In this document: positions 47,803-56,721 of the stretch, in pieces
How positions within the stretch are numbered: the first letter of the stretch is position 1
Layout: each line of letters opens with the position of its first letter
Origin: Acidianus manzaensis
GTDB lineage: Archaea > Thermoproteota > Thermoprotei_A > Sulfolobales > Sulfolobaceae
DNA: 64,000 nucleotides
Assembly: GCF_002116695.1 (NCBI RefSeq)
Contig: NZ_CP020477.1
Location: 917,501 to 981,500 of the forward strand
Direction of reading: 5' to 3'
The notes under the pieces: model-generated
The model's input: only the letters and a program-made list of their open reading frames with translations
Databases searched by the model: none
What the model was told of the DNA's origin: nothing
Program-made: the position numbers and the translations under genes

Positions 47803-49287
47803 ATGGAAGAAAATAGTTCTCCGAATATGAAAAAACAGATACAAGAATATAAGCTAAAACACAATGCGGTAGGTTTAATGCATGGAATTTTCCAATCTAT
47901 ATCTCATGTATCTCCAGCCGGCGATGTAGCTATACTATTAACTGGGACAGTAGCGTATGCTGGAGCATACAGTGCATTAGCTGTGCTAATTGCATGGCTA
48001 ATTTATGGTATGTGGATGAATACTCCCTATCAATTTTCTAAACTAAGAAGTAATGCTGGAGGTTACTATGCCTATGCATCTTTGGGATCTAAAATACTCT
48101 CCATACCCACATTTTTATCTTATACAGAAAACGAAATGCTTGGAGGTCCAGCATTCGGAATATTAGGATTTGCTAGTTTCTTCTATTTAATTTCTCCTTC
48201 TATTACTGCTATACCTTATATATGGATAGCATTTGCTAGTTTTGTGGCTGCTTATGGCTTTATAATATCTTATCTAGGTATAAAAGAGTCCTTATCTTAT
48301 GCATTTTATACAGGGATAGCAGAAGTCCTATTTTTAGGATTAGCATCGATAGCAATAATATTCAGACTTGGCTCTTTAAATACGTTTACAGTATTTTCTC
48401 CTCCAACATATATATTACCACTAGTATTCTTAGGTATGGTATTTTCAATTCTTGATTTTACTGGTTTAGGCACTGTAATAACAGTATCAGAAGAAATAAA
48501 GGAGCCTAAAAAGAATATAGGAAGATCAATTATTTATGCATTCTTATTAACTGGATTTGCCCTAATATTACCAGCGTATGCATTAACAGTAGGTTGGGGA
48601 TTAGGAAATATATCTACATTTGCTACATCTCCAGATCCAGGACTAATAATATTTGGAAAATATCTAGGAATAATTGGATTTATTTTATTAACAATATTTG
48701 TTGCAAACAGTTATTTATCATTCATAATAGCAAATTCTAATGTTGTAAGTAGGATAGCTTTTTCTGCTTCTAGAGACGGAGTATTATTGCCTAAATGGTT
48801 CTACTATACTCATCCAAAAAGGAAAACTCCAGTAAGAACACTAATGTTATGGTTAGGCGTAGGTTTTGGATCTACTCTGATTTCAGGTTTAGTATTAGGT
48901 CCGTTTAATGGAGCATTATTACTTTTAACTATCTCTGGTATTGGAGTGATATTTGAGCATATTTTTGCCAACATAGGTCTTACAATTTTTGCTAAGAAAC
49001 AGGATCAATTTGATGTGTTTAAGCATGGATTTGTGCCTATAGTGTCTAGCATTTTAGGAGTAGTCGTATTATATTATAGTATGCAGGGTCTAATAAGCAC
49101 AGCCATATCTTCACCTTCACTGTTAAATTATGCACTCTTAGGTGCGGGAATATTCGCAATTTTATGGCCTTTAGCAGTAGGCTTCTCTTTATCAGTATAC
49201 TACATGAAGAAACATCCTGAAAAATTAGCTAAAGCAGGAGAATACGACATAGAGATGGAACTAAAGCCACAATCTAAAGAGTATTAA
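47803..49287 (+). CDS. APC-superfamily permease of the amine cluster
   Basis: This 494-residue polytopic protein has about 12 helices. The N-terminus N-A-V-G-L-M-H-G-I-F-Q-S-I-S-H-V-S-P-A-G-D and the Y-T-E-N-E-M-L-G-G-P-A-F-G loop differ from the S-S-G-L-V-R subfamily, so this is another branch of APC. A conserved E-E-I-K-E-P-K-K-N segment sits before the sixth or seventh helix. Promoter AATATAAATATAATA at about 47767-47781, with motif site 4 just upstream. Likely cargo: the amine or omega-amino acid used by the divergent aminotransferase. Confidence 0.85.
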   Translation: MEENSSPNMKKQIQEYKLKHNAVGLMHGIFQSISHVSPAGDVAILLTGTVAYAGAYSALAVLIAWLIYGMWMNTPYQFSKLRSNAGGYYAYASLGSKILSIPTFLSYTENEMLGGPAFGILGFASFFYLISPSITAIPYIWIAFASFVAAYGFIISYLGIKESLSYAFYTGIAEVLFLGLASIAIIFRLGSLNTFTVFSPPTYILPLVFLGMVFSILDFTGLGTVITVSEEIKEPKKNIGRSIIYAFLLTGFALILPAYALTVGWGLGNISTFATSPDPGLIIFGKYLGIIGFILLTIFVANSYLSFIIANSNVVSRIAFSASRDGVLLPKWFYYTHPKRKTPVRTLMLWLGVGFGSTLISGLVLGPFNGALLLLTISGIGVIFEHIFANIGLTIFAKKQDQFDVFKHGFVPIVSSILGVVVLYYSMQGLISTAISSPSLLNYALLGAGIFAILWPLAVGFSLSVYYMKKHPEKLAKAGEYDIEMELKPQSKEY

Positions 49288-49512
49288 TAGAAATTAAGAA
49301 TTTTTATTCGAGTATAGAATTTTTTCCTCTATTTCTATTCTAATTCCTAATTATATTTTGTATGATTAATAATATTTTAGTTATAATTTGTTTCTTATTA
49401 AGGATTTATCTTCAGCATATTAGATATAAAAATGATATATTAGTTTAAAGATTCATGAAAGTATAAAATTTTTTATATAAAAAAGTTTATATAGTGTTAA
49501 CTTTCATACTTA

Positions 49513-51126
49513 ATGACTAGAATGAGTAGTAAAAATAAAAATAATGAGAATAAAATATTCATAAGGGAATCTAGTGGGTTAGTAAAACAATTTAGTAGTC
49601 TAGATATGTTAACATTAGTTCTTTCATTTTCTATAGGTTCTGGAATATTATTTTTTACTGTAGGCATCACATATGAATATCCAGGTAGTTTTCCGCTATT
49701 ATCATTAATTATTGATGCAATACCACTTTTTGCTTCTGCATCTGTAATATATTTTTTAGGTCTTGTAATGCCTAAGATTGGAGGTCAATATGTTTGGATT
49801 AGTAGAATTCTTTCGCCAAGTTTAGGATACTTCATAAATATATTTACATGGTTAGGGTATTGCATAATAATTGGCGATGTAGCTTACATTGGAGCATCTT
49901 TTCTATCTGACTCTCTAACAATTGCTGGATTAGTAACTCATTCTCCTAGCATAACTGATGTAGGTAAATACTTTACTTCACCCATTCATATAGTTATTAT
50001 AGCAATAATCATTACAATATTGTTTACATTATTAGATTCTTTCAGTATAAAATTATCAAAATTCTCAATTTTTGTAGCTTTTTATATTCCTTTAGCTCTT
50101 CTGTTAATTCTTGACTTCACAATGCTATTAGAGAGTCCTTCTACTGCACCATCACTATGGAACAACGTTTTCGGTCCTTCCTCTTATCAAAATATAATAT
50201 CTCTTAGTACTCAAAAAGGTTGGTCTTCATCATTAATATCATTCAGCTTAGCATCTACCTTATTGGCAGTAATACCTCTGAATTCTTCGTGGAGTGGATT
50301 TAGTCATTTTAGTGGATGGTTAACTGGAGATGCAAAGTCTCCAAGAAAAAGTTTGTTTTTCGCCACTATAGGAGCAGGGATAGTAGCATTCTTCCTAATG
50401 GCATTAACAATATATTCCTATCAACATCTTTTTGGTGCAGAATTCATTTCTAGATTAGGGTATGTTTCGTCATCTGTAGGTATAACTCCTTCAATTCCCC
50501 TTCTAGGAGCAGTCGCATTAAGCACTTTTCCAGTTTTAGCTATAGCTGTAGGTTTTATAATGTTTTTATTTCCTATAAAGGATATATTGCCCTCAGTTAT
50601 TGCTCAGTCAAGACAAATATTTGCAGCCTCATTTGATAGGTTATTGCCAGAAAAATTAACTTATGTATCTAAAAACGGAATTCCAATAATAAGTTATGCT
50701 ATAACTGCAACTGTTATAGTTATTTCTATATTGATGGTAAGTCCGCTATTTCCTCTAGGACTATACGTTGCTACAGATCTCTTTAGTATAGCATTAGGTT
50801 TCTTGCAAATATTTACAGCTATAACTGCAATACAGTTTCCTATATCTAAACATGAATTATATACCAGTGCTCCTTCTCCAGTAAATAAAGAAATCTTTGG
50901 AATACCTCTAATTTCCATTTTAGGAGCTATCTCATTAATAGGATGGATATTTATTCTTGCAGACTCTTTTTATGGAGTAATGAGTTCTAAAGTAGGATTT
51001 GAAGTAATGTTAATAATATCTATTATCGTAGGTGCAATATTTCTCTTATATAGCTATTTTAATTCAAAGCTATCAAAAGAAGGTATTAACGTAGAACTAG
51101 TAGGAAAGGAAATTCCTCCTGACTAA
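49513..51126 (+). CDS. APC-superfamily amino acid permease
   Basis: This 537-residue permease of the S-S-G-L-V subfamily (N-terminal F-I-R-E-S-S-G-L-V-K; C-terminal G-K-E-I-P-P-D) has about 12 helices. The loop A-A-S-F-D-R-L-L-P-E-K-L is nearly identical to that of the truncated remnant at 15125-15417. TTTATATAG at about 49485-49493 lies 25 bp before the ATG at 49513, so this start is used. The neighbours are other transporters, and the substrate is not readable. Confidence 0.85.
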   Translation: MTRMSSKNKNNENKIFIRESSGLVKQFSSLDMLTLVLSFSIGSGILFFTVGITYEYPGSFPLLSLIIDAIPLFASASVIYFLGLVMPKIGGQYVWISRILSPSLGYFINIFTWLGYCIIIGDVAYIGASFLSDSLTIAGLVTHSPSITDVGKYFTSPIHIVIIAIIITILFTLLDSFSIKLSKFSIFVAFYIPLALLLILDFTMLLESPSTAPSLWNNVFGPSSYQNIISLSTQKGWSSSLISFSLASTLLAVIPLNSSWSGFSHFSGWLTGDAKSPRKSLFFATIGAGIVAFFLMALTIYSYQHLFGAEFISRLGYVSSSVGITPSIPLLGAVALSTFPVLAIAVGFIMFLFPIKDILPSVIAQSRQIFAASFDRLLPEKLTYVSKNGIPIISYAITATVIVISILMVSPLFPLGLYVATDLFSIALGFLQIFTAITAIQFPISKHELYTSAPSPVNKEIFGIPLISILGAISLIGWIFILADSFYGVMSSKVGFEVMLIISIIVGAIFLLYSYFNSKLSKEGINVELVGKEIPPD

Positions 51127-51911
51127 TTTTAAAAACCAAGATAATAAGGATTTTTTCTTCGTTCCTATCATAGTTTTTTAATTAGGGCACAAATGTTACA
51201 TTTTAATTTTTATTTATCATTTTAGATTATGACAGTAAAAACTTCCGATAAAAAAGGGATTGCTTGACATGTAAAGTCTGAAAGATTTATAAAATATCCT
51301 TAAGTACAGTTAATATTTTTTAGATTATCTCTATTATCTATAAAAAGATTTTTTCATTAAATACGATTTTGAATAAAATATAATGAGTCTTATACTGATA
51401 CCTATTATACTATTTTTACTGTTTTATGCATATAGCGTAAGAAATAGCATCAGGCATCTCCTGCTATCTTTCTTATGGAATAAACTGTTTTTGGGAATCA
51501 AAATGTTTTTAGTAAAAAATGACAATTCAGATTCAATTTTATTTTTATGTTTACCTTATTTATGATGATAAAATACTCAGAGAATCTTAACAATTTCTAT
51601 TGGACATAGCCTCTAGTATATAATTTTAAGCATATACTAGATTCTAGTAGTATGTGCAGTGTTTAATTACTTAACACTTATTCTACGAATAGTTCTGATT
51701 AAGAGAAGAATCTTAATTTTCAGATGTTCCACAAACTATTTATAACTGATAGAATACCATTTTATCTATTTATATATACTAATACACTAATAATAATCAA
51801 ATCATGAGTTCATATAATTTAAAAATATCTATTTTAATTTTTAAACTTTAAATATTCTCTTTGTGAGATTAGAATAATTTACATTTAAATAGTTTTTAAA
51901 TAACTCTTAGT
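51127..51911. other. 785-bp non-coding region with MITE copy C
   Basis: The largest gap in the window. It contains the MITE-like element (51648-51738). A 60-codon frame at 51383-51565 begins with a hydrophobic stretch (S-L-I-L-I-P-I-I-L-F-L-L) but has no ribosome-binding site or TATA box at the proper distance, so I leave it uncalled. The rest shows no frame, repeat or clear hairpin. Confidence 0.5.
51648..51738 (+). repeat. MITE-like element, copy C
   Basis: This 91-bp copy runs from TAGTATGTG to ACAAACTA. It contains the best internal hairpin of the family: ATTAAGA pairs with TCTTAAT around a GAAGAA loop. No target duplication is visible, so this insertion is older or its flanks are rearranged. 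It aligns with copies A and B in TTCTACGAA, TTCTGATTAAGAGAA and TTTTCAGAT. Confidence 0.65.
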
Positions 51912-53768
51912 ATGGGAGAAAGTAAATTAAAGTTAAGAGATTTAGGGACAGTCAGTGATAAGAATTTAAAGAAAAGTTTGAATAAATTAGAATTACTTTT
52001 TGTATCGTTAGAGGGAGTTATTGGTTCAGGTTGGCTATTTGCATCATTATATACGGCATCCTACGTTGGAGGTGCAGCCATAATTTCGTGGATAATAGGT
52101 GGAGTTCTATTAATGACTATAGCCTTAACTTACTCTGAAATAGCTTCGTTAATTCCTAAATCTGGTGGTATTGTTAGATATCCTCATTATACTCACGGTG
52201 GAATAGCTGGATATATAATTTCATGGTCTTACTTTGCAGCAGGTGCTACAGTACCAGCAATAGAGGCTACAGCTATAATAACATACCTTTCTAGCTTAAT
52301 TCCATCTCTAACTGTTAATGGATTCTTAACTACTGAAGGATTAGTGTTTGCTTATGGTCTTCTAGTTCTTTTCTTCTTTATAAATTATCTAGGAGTTAAC
52401 ATCTTAGGAAAAGTATCTCATGGTATTGGATGGTGGAAGTTAATTATACCTAGTTTAGCCGTGATTTTACTTATGGTATTTTACTTTCATCCATCTAATT
52501 TTTCCGCTAACGGTTTCTTTCCTTCATCAACTTATTTAGCTTCTCCATACTCTGGATGGGGTGCAGTATTATATGCTATACCAACTACTGGAATAATATT
52601 TGCTTATACAGGATTTAGAAATGCAATAGAATACGGTAGTGAAGCTAAAAATCCTCAAAGGGATATTCCATTTGCTGTTGTAGGTTCTTTAGCAATTTCT
52701 ATTTTCTTGTATGTTCTTTTGCAAGTAGCTTTCATTGGAGGAATAAACTGGAATGCTATAGGCGTTAGTTTTGGCAATTGGAAAGGATTAGAGAATTCTA
52801 TCTTGTCATCTGGGCCTTTCTATGAAATTTTCAAGTATTCTAGTGTTGGTGGGTCCATACTATTATTATTTGAAGCTTTTGCGATATTACTGTTAGTAGA
52901 TTCTGCAGTAAGTCCAGCTGGAACAACAGTTGTAGGTATGGGAAGTGGTACTAGAGTTCTTTATGGTTTAGCTGCAAATGGATATTTTCCAGAAATATTT
53001 CTTAGATTAGGTAAAACTAAAGTACCAATAGTATCATTAATTACGGTAACAGTTATAGGAGGAATTTTCTTACTTCCATTTCCAGCGTGGATAGCATTAG
53101 TTGGAATTGTATCTTCAGCCGCAGTGTTCACTTACATAATGGGAGGAATTGCTCTAGAAGTTTTAAGATATAAGGCTCCAGAGGTTAAAAGATCATTTAA
53201 ACTACCTCTTTATAGACTAATAGCGCCAATTTCTACTATTGTTTCTCTTTTAATAGTTTATTGGTCAGGTTTTGCAACAATATTCGAGGTAATGACAATA
53301 ATTTTTGCTGGATTACCAATTTTATTTGGATATTATGCAAGAAAGAACTGGGATATTAACTTAAAATTAGCTATATCTTTAGGAGTTATAGATGGAGCAG
53401 TAATAGGATTAATAGACTATTATTTTATAGAAGAAACTAAAATTTTAAGCGTAGCAAATAATATAGCATTACTTATTTACGAAATAGTTATGATTTCGTT
53501 AATTTCTAGTAACTTATTTGTGATTTATCGTTTTTATGATAAATCAAGAAAAGAAATTAAAATGGGAATATGGTTAATAGGAGTTATATTATCTATTTTA
53601 CCATTATCATATTTTGGTAGTTTTGGTTTATATCAAATTATACCGTTTCCAGAAGATTTAATAGGAGTTATAGCTTTAGGATTAATAGCACATTATGTTG
53701 GAATAAGAAGTGGAATGATAAACGATGCTATAGAAGATATTATCAAAAATACATCTGGATTCATTTAA
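51912..53768 (+). CDS. large APC-superfamily amino acid transporter
   Basis: This 618-residue protein has about 14 hydrophobic helices, more than the 12 of a standard APC carrier. The first helix has L-E-G-V-I-G-S-G-W-L-F, the G-S-G-W-L substrate motif. A-R-K-N-W follows helix 12, and a long C-terminal extension with two more helices comes after it. The N-terminus is charged. No S-S-G-L-V motif and no I-P-P-D tail, so it is a separate subfamily. The aminotransferase 110 bp downstream on the same strand suggests uptake of an amino acid for transamination. Confidence 0.82.
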   Translation: MGESKLKLRDLGTVSDKNLKKSLNKLELLFVSLEGVIGSGWLFASLYTASYVGGAAIISWIIGGVLLMTIALTYSEIASLIPKSGGIVRYPHYTHGGIAGYIISWSYFAAGATVPAIEATAIITYLSSLIPSLTVNGFLTTEGLVFAYGLLVLFFFINYLGVNILGKVSHGIGWWKLIIPSLAVILLMVFYFHPSNFSANGFFPSSTYLASPYSGWGAVLYAIPTTGIIFAYTGFRNAIEYGSEAKNPQRDIPFAVVGSLAISIFLYVLLQVAFIGGINWNAIGVSFGNWKGLENSILSSGPFYEIFKYSSVGGSILLLFEAFAILLLVDSAVSPAGTTVVGMGSGTRVLYGLAANGYFPEIFLRLGKTKVPIVSLITVTVIGGIFLLPFPAWIALVGIVSSAAVFTYIMGGIALEVLRYKAPEVKRSFKLPLYRLIAPISTIVSLLIVYWSGFATIFEVMTIIFAGLPILFGYYARKNWDINLKLAISLGVIDGAVIGLIDYYFIEETKILSVANNIALLIYEIVMISLISSNLFVIYRFYDKSRKEIKMGIWLIGVILSILPLSYFGSFGLYQIIPFPEDLIGVIALGLIAHYVGIRSGMINDAIEDIIKNTSGFI

Positions 53769-53878
53769 ATAAATATTTTTTAATAGAAATATAATAAAAA
53801 TTTTATAAACTAATTTTTTATATTCTGTTTAGCCTAATTCATGAAAAGAAATTTATAGTCAAAATATCAATAAATGAT

Positions 53879-54973
53879 ATGCAAATAAATTTGGGTGGAG
53901 GTCTTCCAGACCCTATAACTTTTCCATGGGAGCAAATCACTGATATAGTAAGTTACTTATTAAAGACAAAACAAGATAAAGCATTACAGTATGCCTCAAG
54001 CCAAGGAATTGAAGAAGTTAGGCATGAAATATCTAATTTTGTAAGAAAAAGAGGTTTTTCCATAAGTGAAGACCAAATACTAATAACAGGAGGTGCAAAG
54101 GAAGCAATATTTTTACTCTCTGAACTTTTCTCTAACATAGCATCTGAAGAACCAACTTTTCAAGGATTCATTAGCACTATGAAGTTTAAACACATTAATG
54201 TTTATCCTATTCCTTGGGACGACAAAGGACCTATACTCGATATCTTAGAAAAGAAGATTAAAGAAGTTGGATCAATAAATCAAATTAAATATTTTTATGT
54301 AATTCCAATCCATAACCCTACTGGCAGAGTTATGACATTACAAAGACGAAAACAACTTCTTGAGCTTGCAAGCGATTTTGATTTTAAAATTATAGAAGAC
54401 GATATTTATGGTTTTTACACTTATGACTTTCCTCCTTTACCAGCTTTAAAGTCATTAGACAAGGAAGGAAGAGTAATATACATTTCAAGTTTTAGTAAGA
54501 TTATTTCCCCAGGTCTGAGAATTGGTTTTATAGCTTATGAAGGAAAGGAAATTGAAATGCTAAACAATATTAAAGCGGAAATAAATCATCAAGTCTCATC
54601 TTTAGATCAGTTAATAGTAGGAGAAATACTTAAAAGAAATATAATTGATTCTATCATAGATAATTCCTTGCTCTTATATAAGAAGAAAAGAGATGTAATA
54701 GTTAAATCAATAAAAGAATATTTTCCAACCGATACAGAATGTAGCTATCCAGAAGGAGGATTCTTCGTACTATGTAAAAACGATAAATTAGATTCGTCAG
54801 TTCTGCTTAAGGAAGCGATAAAAAGAGATGTAAAGTTCATACCTGGAGAAAAATTCTTCTATTCAGAAGGAAAAAACTCATTTAGATTAAGTTTTAGTTA
54901 TGCAAAAGAAAATGAAATAACAGAAGGAATTAAGATATTGGGCGAATTAATAAAACAGATAAAAGAATATTGA
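53879..54973 (+). CDS. PLP-dependent class I aminotransferase
   Basis: This 364-residue enzyme is a paralogue of the one at 37250-38416: G-G-L-P-D-P, H-N-P-T-G-R, D-D-I-Y-G and the PLP lysine in S-F-S-K-I-I-S-P-G-L-R-I-G. It starts about 25 residues later than the family norm, but the first conserved motif is intact. It lies downstream of the large transporter on the same strand, with 110 bp between. Likely activity: amino acid to 2-oxo acid, multi-substrate. Confidence 0.85.
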   Translation: MQINLGGGLPDPITFPWEQITDIVSYLLKTKQDKALQYASSQGIEEVRHEISNFVRKRGFSISEDQILITGGAKEAIFLLSELFSNIASEEPTFQGFISTMKFKHINVYPIPWDDKGPILDILEKKIKEVGSINQIKYFYVIPIHNPTGRVMTLQRRKQLLELASDFDFKIIEDDIYGFYTYDFPPLPALKSLDKEGRVIYISSFSKIISPGLRIGFIAYEGKEIEMLNNIKAEINHQVSSLDQLIVGEILKRNIIDSIIDNSLLLYKKKRDVIVKSIKEYFPTDTECSYPEGGFFVLCKNDKLDSSVLLKEAIKRDVKFIPGEKFFYSEGKNSFRLSFSYAKENEITEGIKILGELIKQIKEY

Positions 54974-54979
54974 AAATTA

Positions 54980-55108
54980 TTACCAGAAATCATACTTCAC
55001 ATAATCTACTACTAATATATTATATGAAACCATTACAGCCGTTATCTTATCTCCTGTTTTCTTTATTATTGCAACTAGCTTTAGTGGGGGATCAAGCGAA
55101 ATAGATGA
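54980..55108 (-). pseudogene. short reverse-strand gene fragment, unassigned
   Basis: A 42-codon reverse-strand stretch ending in TAA reads like protein (S-I-S-L-D-P-P-L-K-L-V-A-I-I-K-K-T-G-D-K then V-S-Y-N-I-L-V-V-D-Y). A stop lies just upstream in frame and there is no start. It may be the tail of a lost gene; I recognise no family. The rest of the gap to 55227 is promoter sequence. Confidence 0.3.
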
Positions 55109-55227
55109 CTGCTAAGTAATCTTAGGTAAGCTATATCATTTTTTACCTATAATAACAAAAACTAATTTATAATATCATGAAGAAGTCACTAGAAAAATAT
55201 TAATAACAGTTATAGAGTGAAACTATT

Positions 55228-56541
55228 ATGGATGAACAGCTTCATACTTTAATAGAATTTTTAAAGAAACCATCTGTTTCAGCAACTAGTGAAGGAATAG
55301 AAGAAACTGCAAACTACCTTAAAGAAACCATAGAGAAACTTTTAGGAGTTAAAGCATATATAGAGAAGACAAAAGGGCATCCTATAGTATACGCTGAAGT
55401 TAATGTTAGAGCTAAGAAAACACTAATTATATATAATCACTATGACGTACAACCAGTTGATCCAATAAATGAATGGAAATATCCACCCTTTTCAGCAGTA
55501 ATAGAAAATGAAAGAATATACGCTAGAGGTGCATCAGATAATAAGGGAACTTTAATTGCTAGATTATTTGCTATTAAACATTTACTAGATAAGAAAGAAC
55601 TAAATGTCAATATAAAATTATTATACGAAGGAGAAGAGGAAATAGGAAGTATAAATTTAGAAGATTATATAGAGAAAAATTCGAATAAATTAAAAGCAGA
55701 CGCTATAATAATGGAGGGAGCAGGATTAGATGTTAAAGGTAGACCACAGATAGTATTAGGAGTCAAAGGATTACTTTACATAGAGTTAGTTTTAGACTAT
55801 GGAATTAAAGACTTACATTCTTCTAATGCACCATTAGTTAGAAACCCATGCATCGATTTAGCCAGAATAATATCAACATTAGTAGATCAAGACGGAAAAG
55901 TACTAATCGAGGGATTTTATGATGATATAAGACAATTAACCAATGAAGAAAAAGAACTATTAAAAATGTACGATATTAATGTCGAAGAACTTAAAAAAGC
56001 TCTTGGATTTAATGAATTTAGATATAATGATAAAGATAAAATTGTAGAAGCACTACTAACTTATCCTACTTGTAATGTTGTAGGATTTGAATGCGGATAC
56101 ACTGGAAAAGGTAGCAAAACTATTGTACCACACAAAGCTTTTGCTAAACTAGACTTTAGATTAGTTCCAGATCAAAATCCATATAAAATATTTGAACTAT
56201 TAAAGATACATCTTCAGAAAGTAAACTTCAAAGGTAGCATTATAACTCACGGTTTCGAATATCCAGTTAGAACTTCGGCTAATTCTCCAGTAGTCAAAGC
56301 AATGATAGAATCAGCCAAAATAGTGTATACTACTGAACCACAAATATTACCAAATGCAGCTGGAACTCAGCCAATGGGATTATTCGTATATAAATTAGGA
56401 ATAAAAGATGCAGTAAGTGCAATAGGTGCAGGAGGATACTATTCGAATGCTCATGCACCTAACGAGAATATCAAAATCGAAGATTATTATAAAGCAATAA
56501 GACATACTGAAGAATTCCTAAAAATATACTCTAATATGTAA
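55228..56541 (+). CDS. M20-family dipeptidase/deacylase
   Basis: This 437-residue metallopeptidase of the M20 (CPG2/carnosinase) group has N-H-Y-D-V-Q-P-V-D (metal His/Asp), R-G-A-S-D-N-K-G, E-G-E-E-E-I-G-S (catalytic Glu and metal Glu), H-S-S-N-A-P-L-V in the lid domain and a C-terminal A-H-A-P-N-E-N (metal His). Dimerisation domain in the middle (about 185-310). It cleaves dipeptides or N-acyl amino acids in the cytosol. Single gene. May supply amino acids to the neighbouring aminotransferase. Confidence 0.87.
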   Translation: MDEQLHTLIEFLKKPSVSATSEGIEETANYLKETIEKLLGVKAYIEKTKGHPIVYAEVNVRAKKTLIIYNHYDVQPVDPINEWKYPPFSAVIENERIYARGASDNKGTLIARLFAIKHLLDKKELNVNIKLLYEGEEEIGSINLEDYIEKNSNKLKADAIIMEGAGLDVKGRPQIVLGVKGLLYIELVLDYGIKDLHSSNAPLVRNPCIDLARIISTLVDQDGKVLIEGFYDDIRQLTNEEKELLKMYDINVEELKKALGFNEFRYNDKDKIVEALLTYPTCNVVGFECGYTGKGSKTIVPHKAFAKLDFRLVPDQNPYKIFELLKIHLQKVNFKGSIITHGFEYPVRTSANSPVVKAMIESAKIVYTTEPQILPNAAGTQPMGLFVYKLGIKDAVSAIGAGGYYSNAHAPNENIKIEDYYKAIRHTEEFLKIYSNM

Positions 56542-56721
56542 TAATTATTTATGAATCATTCCATTATACTTTGAGTTTTTTGTTGATATTATATTTCTTT
56601 AGTATATCTTAATTTATTCAAAATTATTAATTTATATAAATAGAACTATATTAGAACTTTACTAATATAAATCTATTATTAGATAAAAAAATAAAATAAC
56701 TTCTAATACAATTTTACATCA

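Noticed and set aside
51383..51565. 60-codon frame with a hydrophobic start
   Set aside because: No promoter or ribosome-binding site at the right distance; the second half looks random. Kept only as a remark in the gap entry.
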